Source: Pyrinomonadaceae bacterium
GTDB lineage: Bacteria > Acidobacteriota > Blastocatellia > Pyrinomonadales > Pyrinomonadaceae
Assembly: GCA_030841105.1 (NCBI GenBank)
Contig: JAVEDE010000028.1
Span: 1-64,000, forward strand
Reading direction: 5' to 3'
DNA length: 64,000 nucleotides
Shown here: positions 1 to 7,756 of the stretch, one piece after another
How the letters are laid out: the number at the start of each line of letters is the position of its first letter
How positions within the stretch are numbered: position 1 is the stretch's first letter
Position numbers and translations under genes: made by a program
The notes under the pieces: model-generated
Told to the model about the DNA's origin: nothing
What the model saw: the letters and a program-made list of their open reading frames with translations, nothing else
Databases searched by the model: none

Positions 1-54
1 GGCCGCGAGGACGCAAAGCGCGTAGGGCAAAAAGAGACGTGCGGGAAGTTTCAT
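1..54 (-). CDS. 5' end of an exported protein (partial)
   Basis: An ATG at 54 follows a good Shine-Dalgarno (AGGAGG) by 7 nt and opens an 18-codon frame that runs off the window edge. The visible residues, MKLPARLFLPYALCVLAA, look like the start of a signal peptide: a short basic N-region and then a hydrophobic core. Nothing else of the protein can be seen, so its function is unknown. It lies downstream of, and on the same strand as, the superoxide dismutase gene. Confidence 0.6.
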   Translation of the reverse strand, partial: MKLPARLFLPYALCVLAA

Positions 55-107
55 GGACGTGCCTCCTGAGTTGTTCGAGTGATTGCGCCTGAGAGTATAG
101 AAAGAAG

Positions 108-287
108 TGAGGGAAGGGGTAAAGGGGAAAGGATGAAGAAGGGGAAGGGGAAGGACGGAAGGTAGCAGGGAAAAGGGGAAATGGAAAAGGGGAAATGGGT
201 AAAGGGAAAGGATAAAAGAAAGCAGCGCACGTCGAGCGCGCCTCTTGGCTCTTACCTTTCCCCCTTCCCCCTTACCCTTTTCCCGAT
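108..287. repeat. Period-7 hairpin H1 (AGGGGAA family)
   Basis: A long purine-rich arm (about 108-222) made of units such as AGGGGAA and GGTAAAG is followed by a pyrimidine-rich arm (about 254-287) of CCTTTCCC-type units. On the minus strand it begins a few nucleotides after the superoxide dismutase stop codon and precedes the partial gene at the window edge. It has no terminator-like T run. It is one of thirteen such elements in the window. Confidence 0.7.
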
Positions 288-290
288 CCT

Positions 291-926
<636 letters not shown>

Positions 927-1037
927 ACTATTCGCTCCTCACTTCCGTCTCAATGATTGCGTTGATTCTACGCCCGCCAGTCTATACCCGCCAGCGCGCA
1001 CGTGTGTGACGAATGAGTGAAGAGGGTAAGAAGAAAG

Positions 1038-1117
1038 AGTGACGAGTGACAAGTGACGGGTGACAAGTTAAAGCAGAACTGTCTTGTTCTTTAACTTGTC
1101 ACCCGTCACTTGTCACT
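1038..1117. repeat. Period-7 hairpin H2 (GTGACAA family), perfect 29-bp stem
   Basis: Positions 1045-1073 and 1089-1117 are exact reverse complements (29 bp) around a 15-nt loop. The arm is built from GTGACAA/GTGACGG units and ends in GTTAAAG. A further unit (GTGACGA) precedes the perfect stem. On the minus strand the element starts about 10 nt after the PuuD-like stop codon; the sod start is about 110 nt further on. Confidence 0.85.
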
Positions 1118-1126
1118 GCTTTCAGG

Positions 1127-1927
1127 CTACTTGCCGAAGATGACGTAATCGCCGTGCGAGGTCGCCATGAAGAAGAGCATGGGGAGCGAGAGCCAGGCGT
1201 TGGCGCGCGAGGCTAGGAAGGCGCGGCGCGCGAGTTCGGGCGGCGCGGCCGGCCCCGTCCCCGCGGTGGCGGCGATGATGCGCTTCTGCGAAGGCCAGAT
1301 GATGCCCCAGACGTTGAGGAGCATGATTAGCCCCAGCGCGCCGCCGATGCCGATGGAGAGGGTCTTGTTGCTGGCGTAGCTGTCGCCGCCCGGCACGGTC
1401 AGCGAAGAGTTGAGCCAGTACACGATGATGATCGCCATCACGATCACGAGGATCGCGATGACGACGGCGAGCACCTTCCCGTCCTTCGTCAGCGCGGGCA
1501 CGCGCGTGATGATGAAGAACTCGATGGCGAAGGTGGCGACGGCGATGACGAGCCAGACGATGAGGATGAGCCACGTGTTGGCGTTGCCGCCGTTAGCGTT
1601 GGCGTTCACCACGTCGCTCTTGAGGATGTACATCGCGTAGTACATCAACCCGACGAGCACGGTGGCGAGCGCGCCCCAGCGGAAGTACCAGAGGGCGCGC
1701 GTGAGCAAATCGGGGTTCACCTTCTTCTTCGTGTCGGCGTCCAGACCCTTCTGGAAAGGGACGTTGACGAGGTTGAAAAAGTACAGCAGCCCGATCCACG
1801 TGATCCCGGCGACGAAGTGCGCCCAGCGCAGCAGGACGCGCACGAGCGCCTCTGCGCCGGGAGCGTGAAACATGTCTTGCAGCATCGCGAAACCGAAGGG
1901 GAGATGAACGGACGACTCGATCAGCAT
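1127..1927 (-). CDS. PuuD-like (urate oxidase N-terminal, DUF989) membrane protein
   Basis: A 266-aa integral membrane protein with about seven hydrophobic segments. The motif RWAHFVAGITWIGLLYFFN near residue 34, the later RWGALATVLVGLMYY, and a His near the C-terminus resemble the membrane domain of PuuD-type urate hydroxylases and related DUF989 proteins. The cytochrome c domain found in full-length PuuD is absent, so urate oxidation is not established; it may be a heme-bearing membrane redox subunit. It lies between a ferredoxin gene and sod on the same strand. The assignment rests on motif recognition only. Confidence 0.65.
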   Translation of the reverse strand: MLIESSVHLPFGFAMLQDMFHAPGAEALVRVLLRWAHFVAGITWIGLLYFFNLVNVPFQKGLDADTKKKVNPDLLTRALWYFRWGALATVLVGLMYYAMYILKSDVVNANANGGNANTWLILIVWLVIAVATFAIEFFIITRVPALTKDGKVLAVVIAILVIVMAIIIVYWLNSSLTVPGGDSYASNKTLSIGIGGALGLIMLLNVWGIIWPSQKRIIAATAGTGPAAPPELARRAFLASRANAWLSLPMLFFMATSHGDYVIFGK

Positions 1928-2041
1928 ATGACCTCCGAATGATGTTCTTGGTTGAGTTGTGGCTTGCTACCGGATGTTACGCGCGAGAGATTAGCACCAA
2001 GCCGGATGTGCCGCAATGGATTTCAGAGGTCAAAAAACAGC

Positions 2042-2115
2042 GGCCGGAGGCGAGAGGTCGGAGGTCAGTTAAAAACATTCCACTCTAACTAACCTCTCGC
2101 CTCCGACCTCCGGCC
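2042..2115. repeat. Period-7 hairpin H3 (GGCGAGA/GGTCGGA family)
   Basis: The left arm (2042-2071) and right arm (2086-2115) are built from GGCCGGA, GGCGAGA and GGTCGGA units. The arms complement each other except that two internal units are in swapped order, which suggests that units within an arm can be exchanged or duplicated independently. It starts 14 nt after the ferredoxin stop codon on the minus strand. Confidence 0.75.
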
Positions 2116-2129
2116 TCTGTTTTCGACTT

Positions 2130-2465
2130 CTACTCTTCCGTGGGTCGAGTTCCCGCCGCGAGGTTATCAACGCTGGCCTGACGTATGACGCGCACTTTGA
2201 GATCGTCCTTGACGCGTACCTGACAGGAGAGGCGGATGGTTTCGGCGAGTCCGGTTTCTTGGGCGAGGCGTGCGCGCTCGGCCTCGCCGATCTCGCCGGG
2301 GTCGCCCGCCAGCACTTCGACGCGGCAGGTGGTGCACTTGGCGTTGCCGCCGCAGCGGTGGAGGATGTCAATCCCGGCGTCTTCGAGGACGAGGACGAGT
2401 TTGCGTCCAGCCTCGGCGTCAATCTCTTGTGTGCCGGTCGCGGTCTCGGCTTGGATTACGGGCAT
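2130..2465 (-). CDS. [2Fe-2S] ferredoxin
   Basis: A 111-aa soluble electron carrier. The plant/adrenodoxin-type pattern Cys38-x5-Cys44-x2-Cys47 (CGGNAKCTTC) plus Cys81 (IRLSCQ) provides all four ligands for a [2Fe-2S] cluster. It follows an A-type Fe-S carrier gene and precedes the PuuD-like membrane protein, so it could feed electrons to a membrane redox partner; that partnership is inferred from position only. Length and cysteine spacing are normal for the family. Confidence 0.88.
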   Translation of the reverse strand: MPVIQAETATGTQEIDAEAGRKLVLVLEDAGIDILHRCGGNAKCTTCRVEVLAGDPGEIGEAERARLAQETGLAETIRLSCQVRVKDDLKVRVIRQASVDNLAAGTRPTEE

Positions 2466-2550
2466 CTTCGGGTAAGCTCCTAATATTAAATTTTTGGTGA
2501 TTGCTTCGGTGGGCGAGAGTTTACACCAAAAACCGAAAAGCGCGGTACGC

Positions 2551-2610
2551 GAACGTGCGAGCGCGCCTGTCGCCCCCGTTTAAGAGGGCGACAGGCGCGC
2601 TCGCACGTTC
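2551..2610. repeat. Perfect 25-bp GC-rich inverted repeat
   Basis: Positions 2551-2575 and 2586-2610 are exact reverse complements around a 10-nt loop. Unlike the other hairpins it shows no 7-nt periodicity. It lies between the A-type carrier stop codon and the ferredoxin start, both on the minus strand. No T run follows on either side, so it is not a classical intrinsic terminator; a REP-like element or an RNA-processing hairpin is possible. Confidence 0.75.
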
Positions 2611-2656
2611 ACGCGACAGCGTCTCGAAGTTCGGACGCCGCGCTCGCGTCTTCCGA

Positions 2657-3013
2657 TTAGGCGGTGAACGAAGACCCGCAGCCGCAGCCGCCGGTCGCGT
2701 TCGGGTTCTTGAACGTGAAGCCCGAACCCATCACGCCGTTGACGTAATCAATCTCGACGCCGTTCAGATATTGCATGCTGAACATGTCCACGAAGAGACG
2801 CACGCCGTGCGCGTCCTGAATGTGATCGCCCGGCTTCGACTCCTCTTCGATGTTCAGGCTGTACTGGAAGCCGGAGCAGCCGCCCGGAACGACGCGCACG
2901 CGCAAGCCCGACGTCTCCGGCAATCCCTCTTCGCTCGACATAAACTTCTTGATCTCAATCGCCGCGTTCTCCGTCACGTTGACCGTCACGGTCGGCATCG
3001 TTGCTGTTGACAT
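2657..3013 (-). CDS. erpA: A-type iron-sulfur carrier (IscA/ErpA/HesB family)
   Basis: A 118-aa protein with the HesB/IscA fold signature. The three conserved cysteines are Cys46 (in GGCSGFQY) and Cys110 and Cys112 (in the GGCGCGSSF tail). These proteins accept and deliver Fe-S clusters to client apoproteins. The neighbours are Mrp upstream and a ferredoxin downstream, which makes a small Fe-S assembly group. The start ATG at 3013 has a strong AAGGAGAG Shine-Dalgarno about 6 nt upstream. The choice of ErpA over IscA is by resemblance of the tail and is less certain than the family. Confidence 0.88.
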   Translation of the reverse strand: MSTATMPTVTVNVTENAAIEIKKFMSSEEGLPETSGLRVRVVPGGCSGFQYSLNIEEESKPGDHIQDAHGVRLFVDMFSMQYLNGVEIDYVNGVMGSGFTFKNPNATGGCGCGSSFTA

Positions 3014-3076
3014 GGTTCTCTCTCCTTAAAGTATGACCCGTTAATTCAGTATGCGGTTATTAACCGTTGGTTAGAT

Positions 3077-3197
3077 GTTGATTGCCCGTCGCCCGTTGTC
3101 GTCAGTTGTTAAGATCAACCGCGTGGCTAATATTACCTACCTTACGCGCCCGCCACAAGCAAAGAACGACTCACTGCTGACCACGGACGATTGACGA
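3077..3197. repeat. Possible decayed period-7 hairpin (GTCGTCA-like units)
   Basis: Directly after the mrp stop codon (minus strand) come units resembling ATCGTCA, ATCGTCC and GTGGTCA. About 80 nt later there are imperfectly complementary GACAACG, GGCGACG and GGCAATC units. Pairing is poor and the loop is long. It fits the placement rule of the other hairpins but is only a candidate. Confidence 0.35.
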
Positions 3198-3199
3198 TT

Positions 3200-4294
3200 T
3201 TACTGCGCCTGCGTCACCACCACTTTGAGTTCGGGCTTCAACGCTTCGATTGAGACTTGCCGCGCGATCTCTTCGGCCACGCGCCGGAACGCCTCAGCCT
3301 GCGGCGAATCCGGGTGGCTGAGGACGACGGGGACGCCCGCGTCGCCGCCCTCGCGCACGTCCAAGCCCATCGGGACAGCGCCGAGAAACGGCACGCCGTA
3401 AGCTTCGGCCAGACGCTCGCCGCCGCCCTCGCCGAAAATGTTGTAGCGCGTGCCCGTGTCGGGCGCGACGAAGTAACTCATGTTCTCCACGATGCCGAGG
3501 ACGGGCACGGCCACGGTCTCGAACATGCGGAGCGCGCGGCGCACGTCGGCCACTGCCACTTCCTGCGGCGTCGTCACCAAGACCGCGCCCTGCACCGGGA
3601 CGAGTTGGGCGAGCGAGAGTTGCACGTCGCCCGTGCCCGGCGGCATGTCAACGATCAGGTAGTCGAGTTCGCCCCAGAGCACGTCTTGCAAAAACTGCCG
3701 GACGAGGCCGTGCAGGATCGGGCCGCGGAAGATCATCGGCTCGTCGCCCGGCTTCAAAATCGCCATGGACATCATCGAGAGGCCGTGCGCTTTGACCGGC
3801 AGCAGTTTGTTGCCCGCCACCTCTGGCTTCGAGTCGCTGACGCCGAGCATCAGCGGCGCGTTCGGCCCGTACACGTCCGCGTCCATCAACCCGACGCGCG
3901 CGCCGTCACGCGCCAGCGCGACCGCGACGTTGACGGCCACGGTTGACTTGCCGACGCCGCCCTTGCCCGAAGAGATCGCGACGATGTTGCGCACGCCCGG
4001 CACCGTCACCTTCTCGCCCAAGCCCCGGCCTTTCGGCACTTCCGCGTCCATCGTCACTTTCACTCCGGTCACGCCCGCGAGCGCGCCGACGTACTGCTCG
4101 GCCGCCGCCTGCATCTGCTCCTTGACCGGGCAGGCCGGGGTGGTAAGGACGATGCGGAATGAAACCTCGCCGCCGACGATGCGTAAATCTTTAATGAATC
4201 CGAGTGTCACGATGTCCTTGTGCAGATCGGGGTCAACGATCCGGCGCAGGGCATCGAGCACGCTTTGTTCCGAAACTTGTGCCATAATTGCCAT
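3200..4294 (-). CDS. mrp: Mrp/ApbC-type P-loop ATPase with N-terminal MIP18 (DUF59) domain
   Basis: A 364-aa Fe-S cluster carrier/assembly ATPase. Residues about 8-85 form the MIP18-like domain, with a Cys in TTPACP at about 55. The deviant Walker A motif SSGKGGVGKST is at 108-118, and DMPPGTGD (216-223) is also typical. The CxxC pair that many Mrp/Nbp35 proteins use to bridge a cluster is replaced by APDT at 277-280. Two in-frame starts exist, ATG at 4294 and at 4285. The promoter-like hexamers at 4302-4331 would put transcription start almost on the first ATG, suggesting a near-leaderless mRNA. It is divergent from the molybdopterin oxidoreductase. Confidence 0.92.
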   Translation of the reverse strand: MAIMAQVSEQSVLDALRRIVDPDLHKDIVTLGFIKDLRIVGGEVSFRIVLTTPACPVKEQMQAAAEQYVGALAGVTGVKVTMDAEVPKGRGLGEKVTVPGVRNIVAISSGKGGVGKSTVAVNVAVALARDGARVGLMDADVYGPNAPLMLGVSDSKPEVAGNKLLPVKAHGLSMMSMAILKPGDEPMIFRGPILHGLVRQFLQDVLWGELDYLIVDMPPGTGDVQLSLAQLVPVQGAVLVTTPQEVAVADVRRALRMFETVAVPVLGIVENMSYFVAPDTGTRYNIFGEGGGERLAEAYGVPFLGAVPMGLDVREGGDAGVPVVLSHPDSPQAEAFRRVAEEIARQVSIEALKPELKVVVTQAQ

Positions 4295-4301
4295 CGGGTA
4301 A

Positions 4302-4331
4302 ATTATAAAGGTATTAACCGGCTACGTACAA
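4302..4331 (-). promoter_or_regulatory. Sigma70-like promoter for mrp
   Basis: On the minus strand, TTGTAC (4331-4326), an 18-nt spacer, and a perfect TATAAT (4307-4302). The expected transcription start, near 4295, coincides with the first possible mrp ATG at 4294, so the mRNA would have little or no 5' leader. The element also occupies the whole gap to the divergent oxidoreductase gene. Confidence 0.6.
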
Positions 4332-4340
4332 TTGAGCGGC

Positions 4341-6428
4341 ATGATTAACGAACCCGAACGCAAAATAGTTCGCGCGGCCTGCCCGCACGATTGTCCAGAC
4401 ACCTGCGCGATGCTCGTCACGGTTGAAGGGGGACGCGCCGTGCGCGTCGCGGGCGACCCAACGCACCCTTTCACGCGCGGCACGCTCTGCACCAAAGTCG
4501 CCAACTACGAACAGCGCACGCACAGCCCCGACCGCCTACAGTCGCCCCTGCGCCGTGTGGGCGCGAAGGGCGCAGGCGAGGAGGCACGCTTCGAGCGCAT
4601 CAGTTGGGACGACGCGCTCGACGAGATCGCTACGCGTTTCCGCGCGCTCGCCGCTTCGCCCGAAGGCGCGGAGACGATCATGCCCTACAGTTATTGCGGC
4701 ACGATGGGCTTCGTCCAGTCCGAGTCAATGGACAGGCGTTTCTTTCACCGGCTCGGCGCGTCCCTGCTCGACCGCACGATCTGCGCCTCGGCCGGTGCGG
4801 CCGGTTACGACGCCACCAACGGCGCGCGCATCGGCACAGACCCCGAACGCTTCGCCGACGCGCGCCTCATTATCCTCTGGGGCACGAACACCATCACGAG
4901 CAACGTCCACCTCTGGCCGTTCATCCTCGAAGCCAAGCACAAGGGCGCGCGCGTCGTCGCCATTGACCCGCGCCGCACGCGCACCGCCGACCAGTGCGAC
5001 GAGCACGTCGCGCTCCTGCCCGGCACCGACGCCGCGCTCGCGCTCTCGCTCATGCACGTCATCTTCGCCGAAGGCTTGCAGGATCAAGACTACCTCGACC
5101 GATACGCCGTCGGCGCGGACGAGTTGAAACAGAGTGCGCGCGATTACGCGCCCGCACGCGTCGCGGAAATCTGCGGCATCGAAGCGGAGACCATCGTGCG
5201 GCTCGCGCGCGAGTATGCGACGACGCGCCCCGCCGTCATCCGCCTCAACTACGGCATGCAGCGGCACGCGGGCGGCGGCATGGCTGTGCGCACCGTCGTG
5301 TGTCTGCCCGCTGTCACCGGCGCGTGGCGCGACGCGGCGGGCGGCGCGCTCCTTTCGTCGAGCAGCGCGTTCCCCGTCAACCACGACGCACTCAAACGAC
5401 CCGACCTGCTTCCCTCGCCCGCGCCGCGCACGCTCAACATGTCGCAACTCGGCGACGCGCTGACGAAAGTTTCCGACCCGCCCGTCCGCGCGCTCTACGT
5501 CTACAACTCCAACCCGGCGGCGGTCGCGCCCGATCAGGCGAAGGTGCTCGAAGGCTTAAGGCGCGACGATCTATTCACGGTCGTGCACGAGCAGTTTATG
5601 ACCGACACCTGCGACTTCGCGGACATCATCCTGCCCGCGACCACGCAGCTTGAGCACTTCGATCTGCACAAGGCTTACGGCCACCTCTATCTCACCGTCA
5701 ACGAACGCGCCATCGCGCCGCTACACGAGTCGAAGCCGAACACGGAAGTGTTCCGCCTGCTCGCCGCGCGTCTCGGATTCGAGGAGGAGTGCTTCAAGGA
5801 TTCCGACGAGGAGATCGCGCGGCAGGCGATTGACGTGCAGCACCCCGCGCTCGAAGGCATCACGCTCGAACTTTTACGCGAACGCGGCTGGATGCGCCTG
5901 AACGTGCCGGAAACTTACGCGCCCTTCGCCGAGGGAAACTTCCCCATGCCGTCGGGCAAGTGCGAACTGCGGAACGCGCGGCTCGAACTGCAAGGCTTGC
6001 CCGCCGTGCCTGAGTTCATCCCGCCGCGCGAGTCGCACCGGAGTGCGCCGGAACTCGCGCGCCGTTTCCCGCTCGCGCTCATCAGCCCGGCGGCGCACGC
6101 CTTTCTCAATTCGAGTTTCGCCAACCTGCCCAAGCAACTGCGGCAGGAGCGACGCCCCTTCGTCGAGATCAACCCGGAGGATGCCACCGCGCGCCGCATC
6201 TCGGACGGCGACCGCGTGCGCGTCTCGAACGAACGCGGCTCGTGCGAACTGACGGCGGTCGTCACGACGCGCGCCCGCCCCGGCGTCGCCGTCTCGCCCT
6301 CCGTCTGGTGGAACAAGCTCTCGCCCGGCAACACGAACATCAACCAGTTGACTTCGCAAACCGTGACCGACATGGGCGGCGGCGCGACCTTCTACGACGC
6401 GCTCGTCGAAATCGAATTGCTGGATTGA
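4341..6428 (+). CDS. Molybdopterin-dependent oxidoreductase (BisC/FdhF superfamily)
   Basis: A 695-aa protein of the DMSO-reductase/formate-dehydrogenase superfamily. An N-terminal [4Fe-4S] motif is visible at Cys14-x3-Cys18-x3-Cys22 and Cys50 (CPHDCPDTC then GTLC). The Mo-bis-MGD binding core follows, and a C-terminal molydopterin dinucleotide-binding domain includes the AHAFLNSSFANL and VWWNKLSPGNTNINQLTSQ segments typical of it. There is no Tat signal, so it should be cytoplasmic. The substrate cannot be read from sequence. ATG 4341 is preferred; an in-frame TTG lies at 4332. Divergence from mrp and closeness to Fe-S genes fit a cluster-requiring enzyme. Confidence 0.88.
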   Translation: MINEPERKIVRAACPHDCPDTCAMLVTVEGGRAVRVAGDPTHPFTRGTLCTKVANYEQRTHSPDRLQSPLRRVGAKGAGEEARFERISWDDALDEIATRFRALAASPEGAETIMPYSYCGTMGFVQSESMDRRFFHRLGASLLDRTICASAGAAGYDATNGARIGTDPERFADARLIILWGTNTITSNVHLWPFILEAKHKGARVVAIDPRRTRTADQCDEHVALLPGTDAALALSLMHVIFAEGLQDQDYLDRYAVGADELKQSARDYAPARVAEICGIEAETIVRLAREYATTRPAVIRLNYGMQRHAGGGMAVRTVVCLPAVTGAWRDAAGGALLSSSSAFPVNHDALKRPDLLPSPAPRTLNMSQLGDALTKVSDPPVRALYVYNSNPAAVAPDQAKVLEGLRRDDLFTVVHEQFMTDTCDFADIILPATTQLEHFDLHKAYGHLYLTVNERAIAPLHESKPNTEVFRLLAARLGFEEECFKDSDEEIARQAIDVQHPALEGITLELLRERGWMRLNVPETYAPFAEGNFPMPSGKCELRNARLELQGLPAVPEFIPPRESHRSAPELARRFPLALISPAAHAFLNSSFANLPKQLRQERRPFVEINPEDATARRISDGDRVRVSNERGSCELTAVVTTRARPGVAVSPSVWWNKLSPGNTNINQLTSQTVTDMGGGATFYDALVEIELLD

Positions 6429-6446
6429 CGTTCCAGCCCCGCCGGT

Positions 6447-6845
6447 TTAGTCATCGGCATACCTCCCGACGATCATAAAGATCACCAGTAGTATTCCGAC
6501 CGCGATGGCGACGTTGACGGCGATTCTTCCCCCGGTCGAGAGGTTATGTCCCGTGACCTGTTTCACCTGCGGGTAAAACACGGTGGTGGTCACGCTCGTC
6601 TTCGGATCAACGACGACAAAGTGCGCGTCGCTCACCTCACTCACGTAGCCTCTCAGTTTCGTCTTATCACGCAACGTAACTTTCACCTGAGCCTCCGTCC
6701 CGCTGCCGAACGTGGCAAGTTTGGTCTTCAACTCTGCCACGAATTTCGCCTCTTTCTCCGGCCTCGTGCTTGCGCTCACGGGCGCGACAAAGGTCAGGTT
6801 GAGTAGCAAGCCGACGACAACGAGTGACGTAATTTTTTTGAGCAT
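6447..6845 (-). CDS. Small exported/membrane protein with Lsm-like segment (paralogue 1)
   Basis: A 132-aa protein of unknown function. An N-terminal signal sequence or TM (ITSLVVVGLLLNLTFVAPVSA) precedes an Lsm-like beta segment (KLRGYVSEVSDAHFVVVDPK) and one C-terminal TM helix (VAIAVGILLVIFMIVG). Start ATG 6845 is chosen because GAGGAGA lies 6 nt upstream; the longer frame from 6860 would put that Shine-Dalgarno inside the gene. It is a paralogue of the adjacent upstream gene and converges on the oxidoreductase with an 18-nt gap. Confidence 0.7.
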   Translation of the reverse strand: MLKKITSLVVVGLLLNLTFVAPVSASTRPEKEAKFVAELKTKLATFGSGTEAQVKVTLRDKTKLRGYVSEVSDAHFVVVDPKTSVTTTVFYPQVKQVTGHNLSTGGRIAVNVAIAVGILLVIFMIVGRYADD

Positions 6846-6959
6846 AAAGTTTCTCCTCATCTGAGCATAAATTTTTCCTCATCGCTGAGGCGCAATTTTC
6901 CACGACGCGCGCCAGTCGGTCTGAGGGCGCGGCGTCGGCGGGATAAAGCCGGGCGCGTG

Positions 6960-7370
6960 TCAGTCGAGCGTGGAGATCAGGATGGCGAGCACCGTGAGGA
7001 CTGCACCGACTCCGATGGTCGTGCCGATGGCGATGTTGCGCGCGGTCGAGTGGCCGCGGTTGCTGTCAACTCTCTCGACATCCCGGTACAGGACGACGCT
7101 CGGCGCGTCCGTCTTGCGGTCGCGCACGACGAACTCTTCATCCTTCGCCTGCGAGATATAGCCTTTCAACTTCTTCCCGTCCTTTAATCTCACCGTGACG
7201 CGAGCCTTGTCGCCGACGCCGAGGCGTGCGACCTTCACCTTCACCTGCTCCGTCAACCCGGCGTCGCCCGCCGCCTGCTTCTTCCCTGCGGCGACGGCAT
7301 TAGATGGCATCACGGCGAACGTCTGAAGCAACAAGGCGACCAGCGCAAGCGTCAAATATCTTCTTTTCAT
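6960..7370 (-). CDS. Small exported/membrane protein with Lsm-like segment (paralogue 2)
   Basis: A 136-aa protein with the same layout as its downstream neighbour: signal sequence (LTLALVALLLQTFAVMPSNAVA), an Lsm-like core (VKVKVARLGVGDKARVTVRLKDGKKLKGYISQ, written here in two parts: VKVKVARLGVGD, then KARVTVRLKDGKKLKGYISQ), and a C-terminal TM (IGTTIGVGAVLTVLAILIS). The shared pattern of a K-x-L-[KR]-G-Y-[IV]-S core followed by a [VF]-V-[VR]-D patch marks a local duplication. ATG 7370 is preferred over an in-frame GTG at 7379 because AAAGAGG precedes it. Function is unknown. Confidence 0.7.
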   Translation of the reverse strand: MKRRYLTLALVALLLQTFAVMPSNAVAAGKKQAAGDAGLTEQVKVKVARLGVGDKARVTVRLKDGKKLKGYISQAKDEEFVVRDRKTDAPSVVLYRDVERVDSNRGHSTARNIAIGTTIGVGAVLTVLAILISTLD

Positions 7371-7756
7371 CTTCCACACCTCTTTCGATTGTCGAATAAA
7401 TACATAGCAGCAATGGCAAACGTGATGCCAACCGGAAGTTCGTGGATAACAGGCGTGAAACGGCGTCGGGCGCGCAGAGAAATTCCGCGGTCGTGTGTGC
7501 CGAGCGCAGTAAAGTTCAGACAGGTGGCGGAAGATTGGGGTAAAGGGCGAAGTCGGGGCGCGGCGAAAGGCGACAGAAGTAATTCACCCGGCCATTCTAA
7601 AGTTTGCTTTCATCCTTCAACCTTGCACACGCCGTCTCTGCTTTTGCCGACTTGACAGAAGCGGCGCGACTCGCCGATACATACATGAAGTTTCCCCGCG
7701 CATGCGCCGTGCGCCTGACAGTGGCGCGGGCTATCCCGAAAGTAAATTTAAAACTC
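7371..7756. other. Divergent intergenic region with a promoter candidate
   Basis: About 385 nt between the divergent Lsm-like and HEAT-cyclophilin genes. A TTGACA at 7652-7657 with an 18-nt spacer to GATACA (7676-7681) on the plus strand is a plausible promoter for the HEAT gene. If so, the start codon must lie downstream of about 7690. I see no ORF, RNA gene or repeat that I can support in the rest. Confidence 0.45.
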
